Part shown: positions 26,971 to 35,261 of the stretch, in pieces
Layout of the letters: every line of letters begins with the position of its first letter
Position numbering within the stretch: the first letter of the stretch is position 1
The notes under the pieces: model-generated
Seen by the model: only the letters and a program-made list of their open reading frames with translations
The model's database searches: none
What the model was told of the DNA's origin: nothing
DNA from: Sulfurimonas sp. HSL-1656
GTDB lineage: Bacteria; Campylobacterota; Campylobacteria; Campylobacterales; Sulfurimonadaceae
Direction of reading: 5' to 3'
DNA: 64,000 nucleotides
Assembly: GCF_039645585.1 (NCBI RefSeq)
Contig: NZ_CP147915.1
Coordinates: 1,550,001 to 1,614,000, forward strand
Program-made: the position numbers and the translations under genes

Positions 26971-26986
26971 TTCCCCCGAAGGGGAA
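26971..26986 (-). other. hairpin between nifH and the 117-aa gene
   Basis: On the minus strand TTCCCC-TTC-GGGGGAA forms a compact, stable stem-loop 35 bases after the nifH stop. It has no adjoining U-tract. Such a hairpin after nifH commonly stabilises the nifH message and lowers downstream expression, giving more Fe protein than MoFe protein; that effect is inferred here. Confidence 0.55.
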
Positions 26987-27020
26987 AACGCATCTTTCAA
27001 CCAAGGGAAAGCAAGGGCAA

Positions 27021-28007
<987 letters not shown>

Positions 28008-28199
28008 CTAAAAAAGTCTGACAACAATCGGAAAAATGTACAAATTTGTAAGAATAGGATTTGCAGCAGCCCCGACATTTTGTCGCAAAACGCTGCAAAG
28101 CACCTATTCATGGGGCTTTGAGGGGATTTACTACTGAAAGGAATTCTCAAAATCAGGAAGGAGATACGGGCTTCAAAATTGTCGCAAATAGGATAAAAA

Positions 28200-28217
28200 T
28201 TGTCGCAGGTGCGACAA
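28200..28217. promoter_or_regulatory. NifA-type upstream activator palindrome
   Basis: TTGTCGCA-GG-TGCGACAA is a perfect palindrome and contains TGT-N10-ACA, the known NifA upstream activating sequence. It lies about 225 bases upstream of the nifH -24 element, within looping distance. Two more TTGTCGCA half sites lie at 28080-28087 and 28179-28186. No nifA gene is in the window, so the binding protein must be encoded elsewhere. Confidence 0.65.
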
Positions 28218-28225
28218 AAAGCATG

Positions 28226-28248
28226 AAAGGCCCCAAAACAGGGGCTTT
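28226..28248 (-). terminator. terminator of the nifB-to-LRR operon
   Basis: The minus strand reads AAAGCCCC-TGTTTT-GGGGCCTTT five bases after the stop of the LRR-GNAT gene, followed by CATGCTTTTT. The stem is strong with one bulged G. Confidence 0.7.
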
Positions 28249-28253
28249 GAAGC

Positions 28254-29762
28254 TTAAAAATTATTTTTAAAATGAAAGACGGTGAGATTGGTGCGGCGGA
28301 AGCCGCGGCGGGTGTAGAAGTTATGGGCGTTTTCATTGTCGATATCCGCGGCAAGCTGAATCCGTTTGTAGCCGTATGACTGTGCCATAAAGCGCATTTT
28401 GTTGATGAGCCGGCTGCCCACCCCCATCTTGCGGTACTCCTGGCGGACGACCAGGTCTTCGATCTGGCCGACATAGTCGCCTTCGGCACTGGAGATGAGG
28501 CGCTGCATCGTCAGCATCCCGACCACTTTCCCCTCGTGCCGCGCGACGAGCAGGTCGGTACCCTCATGGCCGTAGAGTTTCGTAATCCCGGAGAGCTGCT
28601 TGTCGAAGTCGATCTCGAAATCCTGCTCGATGGCGAAGAGCACCCCCAGCAGTCCGGCCATGTGCGGCAGATCCTCCTCCGTGGCAGCCTCGATAGTGAT
28701 GCCTGTCTTCATATTGATGTCGCAGATCTCCGGGTGGAGCACTTCGATGACCAGTTTCGCATGCTCATTGAGCGGGTTGTCACCGATATAGAGGGAGTTC
28801 AGGCTCTTCATGTTCGCCAGCTCCTCCGGCAGGTCGACAATGGCGTTGCCGTCGATATCGAGTTCGTACAGCTCCGTATAGCGGCTGATCGTCTCCGGCA
28901 CGTCGGCAATCGCGTTGGAGGAGTAGCACAGTGACCCCAGGGAGGTCGATGGCAGCATCGGAAACGCCGTCAGCCCGCAGCCGTCACAGGAGAAGGCGCG
29001 AAGATAGGGGGCGAAATCATCCGCAATTTGCAGTGATGAAAGCGCGTTGTCGTCCAGCGTCAGCACTTCAAGCTCCTCCAACCCGTGCAGCGTCACCTCC
29101 TTGATGCGGTTCGAGGCGAGGTTGACCGATTCGACCCCGAGGGTGAAAAAGGCTTTGTCGATCGTTTCGATACGGTTGTCCGAGAGCTCCAGTTCCAACA
29201 GCGAACTGAGGTATGTCGCCTCCGGGGGGATCCTTGTGATCAGGTTCCCCTCCAGGTTCAGCCGCTCGACCGACGTGAGCTGGGCCAGCATGGCGGCAAT
29301 ATCTTTAATGTAATTGCCGGCGAGGTTGAGGGTGCGCAGCTCATTGGGAACGCTCAGGCAGTTGTCGAAGCCCTCGAGCACGTTGCCGCTGAGATCAAGC
29401 ACACGCAGCATCGTGAAACGGACCAGCTCACTGACGGCGCTGATACGGTTGCCGCTGAGGTTGAGTGAACGGATCGGCAGTGCCCCCAACAGTGCCGGGA
29501 CGGCCGTGAAGGCGTTACGACGAAGGTCCACGTTGCTCAGTCTCATCATCGACGCCATGGACTCGGGCAGCACGGAAAGTTTGTTGTTGCCCAGGTTGAG
29601 CGCGACCAGTTCGGTGAGCAGGCCGAAACTCTCGGGCAGACTCTGCAGCGCGCGGTTGCTCAGATCGAGACGTTTCACCTCGGCAGGCGTTTTGACTTCC
29701 GGTACGATGGCCCGCTGCGCCATCAGCCAGGCACGCAGGGACTCCCATTGCGGTTCGGACAT
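28254..29762 (-). CDS. leucine-rich-repeat / GNAT acetyltransferase fusion
   Basis: 502 residues in two parts. From about residue 28 to 335 there are some twelve leucine-rich repeats (LTELVALNLGNNKLSVLPES, IRSLNLSGNRISAV, LRVLDLSGNVLEGF, VERLNLEGNLITRIP and others), giving a curved binding surface. From about 352 to 500 a GNAT N-acetyltransferase domain carries the acetyl-CoA motif VRQEYRKMGVGSRLI and the C-terminal AHNFYTRRGFRR. It is the last gene of the unit that begins with nifB, 2 bases after the 88-aa gene. A protein-modifying acetylase whose target is chosen by the repeats is a reasonable guess; the target is unknown. Confidence 0.88.
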   Translation of the reverse strand: MSEPQWESLRAWLMAQRAIVPEVKTPAEVKRLDLSNRALQSLPESFGLLTELVALNLGNNKLSVLPESMASMMRLSNVDLRRNAFTAVPALLGALPIRSLNLSGNRISAVSELVRFTMLRVLDLSGNVLEGFDNCLSVPNELRTLNLAGNYIKDIAAMLAQLTSVERLNLEGNLITRIPPEATYLSSLLELELSDNRIETIDKAFFTLGVESVNLASNRIKEVTLHGLEELEVLTLDDNALSSLQIADDFAPYLRAFSCDGCGLTAFPMLPSTSLGSLCYSSNAIADVPETISRYTELYELDIDGNAIVDLPEELANMKSLNSLYIGDNPLNEHAKLVIEVLHPEICDINMKTGITIEAATEEDLPHMAGLLGVLFAIEQDFEIDFDKQLSGITKLYGHEGTDLLVARHEGKVVGMLTMQRLISSAEGDYVGQIEDLVVRQEYRKMGVGSRLINKMRFMAQSYGYKRIQLAADIDNENAHNFYTRRGFRRTNLTVFHFKNNF

Positions 29763-29764
29763 AG

Positions 29765-30031
29765 TTACTCTCCTTCCGCCAGACGGCGTAGCCGCTCGAG
29801 GCGCTGTTCGATCAGGTGTTCAATCTCTTCAAAATCGTACGTACCGAACTGGTTCATGTCGTACAATTTTACCAGTGCCGCACGGCAGCAGCTCTTATTG
29901 CATTCGGTCACCAGTTTTTTCGCTTTTTTAAATGGGAGGGAGGTGTTTTGAAAGATGTCGATAGCCTCGGCGACATTTTTTTCGCCGCATTCGCAGATCT
30001 CCATCTGGAGAATCTCTTCTTTACTGCGCAT
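29765..30031 (-). CDS. 88-aa cysteine protein, BFD-like [2Fe-2S] candidate
   Basis: The product has C13-x-C15 (MEICECGEKNV) and C44-x3-C48-C49 (TECNKSCCRAAL), a layout close to the C-x-C ... C-x2-C of bacterioferritin-associated ferredoxin-like [2Fe-2S] domains but with one extra residue and a third cysteine in the second pair. The C-terminal 30 residues are helical and charged. It lies inside the nifB-nifV accessory operon, so it may carry iron or electrons for nitrogenase maturation. The cluster type is inferred. Confidence 0.75.
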   Translation of the reverse strand: MRSKEEILQMEICECGEKNVAEAIDIFQNTSLPFKKAKKLVTECNKSCCRAALVKLYDMNQFGTYDFEEIEHLIEQRLERLRRLAEGE

Positions 30032-30070
30032 GATTAGCCTCCGCAGGACGGGCGTCCATGGCGGGGAGGA

Positions 30071-30265
30071 TCAAAGGCCGTTATCAGTCTTGAACGTGTT
30101 GGCGTCTTCGACTGCAGCGCGAAGTTTTTCACTCAGTTCCGGCATTTTGACGTAGTCGGTCCAGAGTGTGTCTTCGACGATGTCGTGGATCTCCGAAGCG
30201 ATCTCGACCGCCAGACGTTTGCGCTTGGCCAACTCTTTTTTCAGTTCTTTTGCATCAGCTGACAT
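30071..30265 (-). CDS. CCE_0567-type (DUF683) nif metalloprotein
   Basis: 64 residues from the ATG at 30265, preceded by AACAAGGAGATAGA. The sequence KKELAKRKRLAVEIASEIHD then VEDTLWTDYVKMPELSEKL resembles the short helical-hairpin proteins of the CCE_0567/DUF683 family that accompany nifX in many diazotrophs. The role in FeMo-cofactor biosynthesis is suggested by that family and by the operon, with FeoA on one side and a Cys-rich protein on the other. An upstream in-frame start at 30328 lacks a ribosome site. Confidence 0.75.
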   Translation of the reverse strand: MSADAKELKKELAKRKRLAVEIASEIHDIVEDTLWTDYVKMPELSEKLRAAVEDANTFKTDNGL

Positions 30266-30336
30266 TCTATCTCCTTGTTCGAGGTGGTTCAGGCCCCTCT
30301 GCAAACACGACCGAAATCGTCTTTGCAAAGAGGCCC

Positions 30337-30564
30337 TCAGGCCACTTTATGCACCTCGATGAGGGCGGCTTCCTCTTTGCGGAGGCCTACCAGGGTACGG
30401 TTGATCATCACCTGGACGGTACTTTTGAACCAGCCGAAATGCTTAATGCTGATCTGTGCATTCGGCATCAGGCCCATCGCCAGCAGGCGTGCGCGAAGCG
30501 CACCGTGGACATTGATGGCGTCCACCGCTGCTATTTCACCGACTTTCATCTGCAATAAACACAT
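30337..30564 (-). CDS. FeoA-domain protein
   Basis: 75 residues with the SH3-like FeoA fold: MKVGEIAAVDAINVHGALRA, LLAMGLMPNAQISIKHFG, STVQVMINRTLVGLRKEEA. Free-standing FeoA proteins assist or regulate ferrous iron transport, but no feoB is here; in nif clusters they are common and are presumed to serve iron supply. AAAGGAGCCCGAA precedes the ATG. It is in the middle of the nifB operon. Confidence 0.88.
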   Translation of the reverse strand: MCLLQMKVGEIAAVDAINVHGALRARLLAMGLMPNAQISIKHFGWFKSTVQVMINRTLVGLRKEEAALIEVHKVA

Positions 30565-30575
30565 TTCGGGCTCCT

Positions 30576-31400
30576 TTAAAGTGAAAATGCGTAAATGTTT
30601 TCGAACTTAATCGAATTGCCGCCCTTGCTCATGTGGACGAACTTCTGCTGCTGTTTGAAGTGGTACTTCTCGTAAAGATCGACAACCGGCTTCACCCCGA
30701 GGGGGACGTCGGCGAAAACCTTTTTGAGCCCCCGGAAATAGAGGACCCCTTTCATCATCTTCTCCGCTTCGTCCTCATGCCCCTCGCGTACCTGCCAGGG
30801 GCCCAGATAGACATGGCGGGCATTCACGACGCTGGAGTGCTGAAAGGCATTGGGCAGCGTGAATTTGAGCGAACTGGTGCGTTCCATCTCATCGAGCAGG
30901 AACGCAAGGCGGTTCTCGCCGAACGTTTCATGATCGATGGCATGGATGGCGGATTCGAAGTTCCCGCCGTCCAGTTCTTTGGCATGCGCATTGGTAAAAT
31001 TGAACGGCGGCACTTTGCCGACATTGATGAAACGGCCCACTTCCATGTTGGATTCAAAACCGTGGGCTTCGAAAAACGGTACGAGGTCCGGGTTGGCATG
31101 GAGGTAAATTTTGCGGAAATCGTTCTCCAGTACCCCCAGAAGCGTTTGGAAAAGGCGTTTGCCTATTCCCTTCTTCTGGTACTCCGGTCGTACCATAAAA
31201 TATTTCATCTGTGCCGTTTCGGTAAAGCCGATCGACATGATCGCGCCCACCAGTTTGCCGTCTTCGTACGCACCGTAGCAGAGGTTGGGCGAGTGCATCA
31301 TCATCAGCTTGATATGGTAACCGTCGGCAAGCCAGCCCACCGTATCAGCAATCTTGACCAGTTCAGCGACGTCTGCAAATTTAAGCCATCCTATGAACAT
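30576..31400 (-). CDS. double-GNAT N-acetyltransferase
   Basis: 274 residues. The N-terminal GNAT domain (1-140) has the acetyl-CoA loop VRPEYQKKGIGKRLFQ and then DLVPFFEAHGFE. A second GNAT-like half follows (150-274), with ARHVYLGPWQVREGHEDE and VVDLYEKYHFKQQQKF, as in two-domain acetyltransferases of the Acetyltransf_18 type. Its start overlaps the nifV stop by ten bases, so it is translated with nifV. It is one of two acetyltransferases in this nif operon; the substrate is unknown. Confidence 0.85.
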   Translation of the reverse strand: MFIGWLKFADVAELVKIADTVGWLADGYHIKLMMMHSPNLCYGAYEDGKLVGAIMSIGFTETAQMKYFMVRPEYQKKGIGKRLFQTLLGVLENDFRKIYLHANPDLVPFFEAHGFESNMEVGRFINVGKVPPFNFTNAHAKELDGGNFESAIHAIDHETFGENRLAFLLDEMERTSSLKFTLPNAFQHSSVVNARHVYLGPWQVREGHEDEAEKMMKGVLYFRGLKKVFADVPLGVKPVVDLYEKYHFKQQQKFVHMSKGGNSIKFENIYAFSL

Positions 31401-32512
31401 AGGCTCTGCCTGTAAAGAGATACGAGCTCCATGTCGTCTAGGACCTGCTTACGCGAGGTCACGATTTCGCGAATGCGCGGCAGCAGAGACTGCAGTGCAC
31501 TTTTTTCGGCGCTGATGCCGAGCTGTTTGAGATGGTACATGACCGTTCCGGTTCCCGAATGCTTGCCGATAGGGAAAGCGCGCAGCCCCCCGACCTCTTC
31601 GGCATCGAAGGGTTCGTAGGCGCGGCTGTTCTTCATCATACCGTCAGCATGGATACCGCTCTCGTGGGCAAAAAGACGCTCCCCGACAATAGGGGCGTTC
31701 GGCGCAATCGTTACGCCCGCCGCCTCGGCGACGATGGCAATGAGCGAACGCATCTGCATCGCATCGATGCGGCGCGTGTCGCCGTAGAGGTGTTTGAGCG
31801 CCATGGAGATCTGTTCGAACGAAGCGTTGCCCGCCCGTTCGCCCAGACCAATGACCGTCGTATTGACGCTGAGCGCACCTGCATCCAACCCGCTGAGCGC
31901 ATTGGCATTGGCAAGACCGAAATCATTGTGCGTATGCATTTCGATCGGAAGGAGATTGAGGGAAACCAATGCCTTGATGGCTTCGTAGGTTCGTGTCGGT
32001 GTCAGAATCCCGACGGTATCGCAGTAGCGGAAACGGTCAGCGCCGAGCGTGTGGCCCAGCTGCATTACGTCGGCAATAAAGCCAAGATCGGCACGGGAGC
32101 TGTCTTCGGCCCCGATACAGACATAGAGTCCTTCGCGTTTCGCGGCCATAATGACTGCCTCGAGCTGCGAAAGCATCCGGCTTTTATCACCGCCGAATTT
32201 AACGTCAATCAGAATATCCGAAACGGGGATGGAAAGGTCAACGGCTTTCACGCCACACTCAAGCGACGCCTCGAGATCGCGCATCGTCGCACGGTTCCAG
32301 GTCATCATCCGCGCCTCCAGCCCGAGGGCCAGCAGTTCGCGGATGTCATCCTGTTCGCGCGTTCCCATTGCGGGAATGCCGATCTCGAGTTCATCGGCAC
32401 CGCAGGCATCAAGCGCGCGGGCGATCGCTATTTTTTCACCGGTGTTGAACGCCACATAGGGCGCCTGTTCACCGTCACGTAACGTCGTGTCGTTGATCAA
32501 AGCCATTTCCAT
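31391..32512 (-). CDS. nifV: homocitrate synthase
   Basis: 373 residues of the HMGL/isopropylmalate synthase TIM-barrel family. The N-terminal INDTTLRDGEQAPYVAF carries the metal-binding Asp and the catalytic Arg; EMHTHNDFGLANANAL carries the HxH-type metal ligands; HESGIHADG is the C-terminal signature. Context with nifB favours homocitrate, the organic acid of FeMo-cofactor, over isopropylmalate. ATG 32512 and ATG 32506 are both possible starts, each with an AAGG site. Confidence 0.94.
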   Translation of the reverse strand: MEMALINDTTLRDGEQAPYVAFNTGEKIAIARALDACGADELEIGIPAMGTREQDDIRELLALGLEARMMTWNRATMRDLEASLECGVKAVDLSIPVSDILIDVKFGGDKSRMLSQLEAVIMAAKREGLYVCIGAEDSSRADLGFIADVMQLGHTLGADRFRYCDTVGILTPTRTYEAIKALVSLNLLPIEMHTHNDFGLANANALSGLDAGALSVNTTVIGLGERAGNASFEQISMALKHLYGDTRRIDAMQMRSLIAIVAEAAGVTIAPNAPIVGERLFAHESGIHADGMMKNSRAYEPFDAEEVGGLRAFPIGKHSGTGTVMYHLKQLGISAEKSALQSLLPRIREIVTSRKQVLDDMELVSLYRQSLCS

Positions 32513-32617
32513 CCTTCACCTTCGTCAATTCGTCTCATCTGACGCAAAATGCGAAAGCATTTGTCTGCTGTTTAGCGGCCTTCCGGAAGTTCCGGGAGAT
32601 CCCGGAGCGTACCGATC

Positions 32618-34033
32618 TTAGTTCGCTTCCATCTCCTCGGGGAGATTGAAGTATTTGCGTGTCGCCTTGAGGACGGAAGCCTCCATCGGCTGATACGCAT
32701 AGCTCATGTCTGCAATCAGTCCCGCTTTCGCGAGGTCGTCCTGCGGACAGCCGCCGATCTTCGCTGTCAGGATCAGCTTGCAGTCTTTGAGTTTCTCAAG
32801 GATCGCATCGATCGGGTTCGTGCCGTCCGGTCCCGCACAGTACTCGTAGTCGAGTTTACGGTGGTGGATGAAGCGGATACCGCGGTCGCCTGCTTCGTAG
32901 ATAAGGAACTCTTTGACCGAACCGAAGTGCTGGTTGATCATCCCTTCGCCCGCCGTCGTTACCGCGACAAGGATGGTCTGACCGTCGGAGCTGAGGTCTG
33001 CCTTCTCTTTGCGGACACGCTCGTTTGCACGGTCGAGGAAGAAACGGAACTCTTCGATCTTCGCATGCGCTTCTTTACGGCCTTCAACATTGTAGTGTGC
33101 TTCGAGGGCATCGAAACTCATCTCTTTGAAGCGGTCTTTCGTGAATTCCGCACCGCGGTCCTCACCGATCAGACCGACGGCGTCGGCGCGGCACTGGCGG
33201 CAGTGCTGCATCAGTTTCATATCCATACCGCATGCTTCCTGGACTTCCATCTGCTGCTGATCCGTCGCAGACGGTACACCGTCAAGGGCGAATTTCGTAC
33301 CGAACTCCGGCTCGGAGATGATCGGCATGATGTTGTGGAGGAAGACACCGATCTCTTTGAGTTTCTTGGAAACTTCCGGCAGGTGCTTGTCGTTGATGCC
33401 CGGGATCAGAACGGAGTTCGCTTTGATCAGGATACCGTGCTCGACACACTTCTTCATCCCTTCGAGCTGGTTCTCGAGGAGGATACGGGACGCCTCTTTA
33501 CCGTAGATGCGTTTGTTGTTGTGGTAGATCCACGGATAGATTTTCGAACCGATCTCGCCTGTTTCGTCTACAGAGTTGATCGTGACCGTAATGTGGTCGA
33601 TGTCGTATTTCACCATTTCATCAACGAAGTTCGGCAGTGCAAGGCCGTTCGTAGAGAGACAGAGTTTCAGGTCTGGCGCTTTTTCGCGGACCATTGCAAA
33701 TGTCTTGAATGTTTTTTCCGGGTTGGCGAGGGCATCTCCCGGTCCGGCAATACCAAGAACACTCATACGCTGAACTTCACCGCCGACGAACATGACCTTC
33801 TTGACGGATTCTTCCGGTGTCAGGCGTTCGCTGGTAACCCCCGGACGGCTCTCGTTGGAACAGTCGTATTTACGGTTACAGTAGTTACACTGGATATTAC
33901 ATGCAGGTGCAACCGCAACGTGGATACGTGCGTAGTGGTGGTGGGCTCCTTCAGAGTAACATGGGTGATCGTGGACCTTTTCTGCAATATCAGCTGGCAA
34001 TGCTGATTCTGTTGGGCTTGAACCGCAGCTCAT
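32618..34033 (-). CDS. nifB: FeMo-cofactor biosynthesis protein NifB
   Basis: 471 residues. The radical-SAM cysteines are C45, C49 and C52 (VAPACNIQCNYCNRKYDC), preceded by HPCYSEGAHHHYARIH, the usual NifB entry. The C-terminal 110 residues form a NifX/NafY-type cofactor-binding domain (TTAGEGMINQHFGSVKEFLI). NifB makes the NifB-co [8Fe-9S-C] precursor. ATG 34033 has TAAAGGAGCTAAA before it and is preferred; the frame is open a further 58 codons to GTG 34207, but that stretch contains a sigma-54 promoter and is better read as leader. Confidence 0.97.
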   Translation of the reverse strand: MSCGSSPTESALPADIAEKVHDHPCYSEGAHHHYARIHVAVAPACNIQCNYCNRKYDCSNESRPGVTSERLTPEESVKKVMFVGGEVQRMSVLGIAGPGDALANPEKTFKTFAMVREKAPDLKLCLSTNGLALPNFVDEMVKYDIDHITVTINSVDETGEIGSKIYPWIYHNNKRIYGKEASRILLENQLEGMKKCVEHGILIKANSVLIPGINDKHLPEVSKKLKEIGVFLHNIMPIISEPEFGTKFALDGVPSATDQQQMEVQEACGMDMKLMQHCRQCRADAVGLIGEDRGAEFTKDRFKEMSFDALEAHYNVEGRKEAHAKIEEFRFFLDRANERVRKEKADLSSDGQTILVAVTTAGEGMINQHFGSVKEFLIYEAGDRGIRFIHHRKLDYEYCAGPDGTNPIDAILEKLKDCKLILTAKIGGCPQDDLAKAGLIADMSYAYQPMEASVLKATRKYFNLPEEMEAN

Positions 34034-34115
34034 TTTAGCTCCTTTAATAGATGTATAGGTTTGACGAACCTGACCTTGCATCATGTAGCTACAATCATAT
34101 TCTGCTGCCAATGAT

Positions 34116-34130
34116 GCAAACCCCATTCCA
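34116..34130 (-). promoter_or_regulatory. sigma-54 promoter of nifB
   Basis: On the minus strand TGGAATGGGGTTTGC followed by AT has the exact TGG-N9-TGC spacing. The predicted start near 34104 gives a leader of about 70 bases, so transcripts would begin inside the 58-codon upstream extension of the nifB frame. Confidence 0.65.
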
Positions 34131-34283
34131 GCCATTTTCCGGCCCAGAGCGCTACCACCTCCGACAATTCTTACAATTTTGTCCCCCGATGACCTCTTTG
34201 AGACCACGGCAACATTATTAATTAGTATCTCATGTAAAACCTCCCATTCTCCGCCAACGCCCGACAGTCGGGCAGCTCTTCAC

Positions 34284-34298
34284 TGGAACGCATCTTGC
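34284..34298 (+). promoter_or_regulatory. sigma-54 promoter of the NifX-like gene
   Basis: TGGAACGCATCTTGC followed by AT matches the consensus TGGCACG-N4-TTGCA at nearly every position and is almost identical to the nifH element. The predicted start near 34310 lies about 39 bases before the ATG at 34349. Confidence 0.8.
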
Positions 34299-34348
34299 AT
34301 TTTAGCCGTCAAGTACGCCTGATTCCGGGCGACGGTAAAGGAAACTCT

Positions 34349-34789
34349 ATGAAGATCGCTGTCCCGTTCAGTCAACAGCTCGAGCTCTATCGCGATAACC
34401 CTTCGACCGCCCCGAAATTCGGCATTTATGAAATTGTTATGGAAAAGAGCCGGGTCGGTATCTCACTGCTGAGCGTTGAGATGAACCCCTGGTGCAAAAC
34501 GGCGTGCGGTCTCTTTGACACCTCCTCGACCACCTGCACCTGCGACGAAGAGCGTCAAAAAGACATCCGCCACATCACCGAGCACTATGCCCTGCTTGAA
34601 GTGCTCGCCGGCTGCAGCTACCTGCTGGCCGACCGTTTCTGCGACAACACCAAACGCGCACTGACCAACGGCGGCATCCATCTGTTCAAATTCCCCTCCG
34701 TCATCCGCACGACGGAGAATGCCATCAAAAATTTCATCATAGGAGCTTCGCTTGCAAATACAGTTGAACACGTCTACTATGCGTCTTGA
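34349..34789 (+). CDS. NifX/NifB-family cofactor protein
   Basis: 146 residues from ATG 34349 (GTAAAGGAAACTCT upstream). It starts MKIAVPFSQQLELYRDNPS and has the alternating strand-helix order of the dinitrogenase iron-molybdenum cofactor (NifX/NafY) domain. It is unusual in having a cysteine-rich insert, CKTACGLFDTSSTTCTCDEE, and two later cysteines. The family binds NifB-co or FeMo-co; the extra cysteines might hold an iron-sulfur cluster. It heads a three-gene transcript divergent from nifB. It is one of four NifX-type domains in the window. Confidence 0.78.
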   Translation: MKIAVPFSQQLELYRDNPSTAPKFGIYEIVMEKSRVGISLLSVEMNPWCKTACGLFDTSSTTCTCDEERQKDIRHITEHYALLEVLAGCSYLLADRFCDNTKRALTNGGIHLFKFPSVIRTTENAIKNFIIGASLANTVEHVYYAS

Positions 34790-35261
34790 AGAGCAGCCGC
34801 TTGACATCGGATACGCTTCCGAAAAGGTCACGCTCAAAGCCCCGGACGGTACGTCACAGAGTGTCGGGGGACAGGACGGTAAGACCCATCTGATCGTTAC
34901 CGTCCCTTTTATAGATGACAACTGCATCGCCGAACTGCAAGCCATCGGCAAGGCCCTTCCGAAAGCCGACGATGTCACCGCGTCACTGATCGTCGCCGCG
35001 ACCTCCCACGAGGACCCCAAAGTCGAAGGGTTCCGCTTCCTGCTTGACAGCGACGAAGAGTTCGCCGACTGGTACGGTGTGCGCCTCAGCGGTGAGCCCC
35101 TTGACGGGGAGCTGACCAAGGCCCTGTTCATCATCTCCAAGGATGGTGCACTCTACTATGATGAATTTGCCAGGAACCTGCATGATCCGTTCAACGCCGA
35201 AACGGCCGTACGGAAAGTCTACGCTGCGCAAGAATGCTATACCGGGAAAGGATGCCACTAA
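34752..35261 (+). CDS. thiol-peroxidase-like (Tpx-like) thioredoxin-fold protein
   Basis: 169 residues from TTG 34752 (AGGAG at 34740-34744), overlapping the upstream gene by 38 bases; ATG 34779 is an alternative. SEKVTLKAPDGTSQSV then HLIVTVPFIDDNCIAELQAI matches the Tpx pattern in which SIDTGVC holds the peroxidatic cysteine, here shifted to DNC. KVEGFRFLLDSDEEFADWYG resembles the SD-pattern loop of Tpx. The C terminus ends ECYTGKGCH with two cysteines. It may remove peroxides or act as a redox partner near nitrogenase; activity is uncertain because the active-site frame is altered. Confidence 0.7.
   Translation: MQIQLNTSTMRLEEQPLDIGYASEKVTLKAPDGTSQSVGGQDGKTHLIVTVPFIDDNCIAELQAIGKALPKADDVTASLIVAATSHEDPKVEGFRFLLDSDEEFADWYGVRLSGEPLDGELTKALFIISKDGALYYDEFARNLHDPFNAETAVRKVYAAQECYTGKGCH

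Larger units (their letters stand above)
34034..34348. other. divergent nifB / NifX-like control region (315 bases)
   Basis: No gene is assigned here. It contains a sigma-54 element for each direction (34116-34130 minus, 34284-34298 plus) and, 10 bases before the plus-strand -24, a perfect palindrome GCCCGAC-A-GTCGGGC (34259-34273). I find no TGT-N10-ACA NifA site in it. Confidence 0.75.

Noticed and set aside
28221-28235. A second TGG-N9-TGC match on the minus strand upstream of nifH.
   Set aside because: It falls within the terminator hairpin of the LRR-GNAT operon, is about 300 bases from nifH and lacks the GGAAC start; chance is the simpler explanation.
32586-32612. Inverted repeats TTCCGGAA and TCCGGGA-GA-TCCCGGA between nifB and nifV.
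   Set aside because: The second has only a two-base loop and no T-run, and nifV has no separate promoter, so it is not called a terminator.
34034-34207. 58-codon N-terminal extension of NifB starting at GTG 34207.
   Set aside because: A strong ribosome site precedes ATG 34033, the usual NifB N terminus follows it, and a sigma-54 promoter lies inside the extension.
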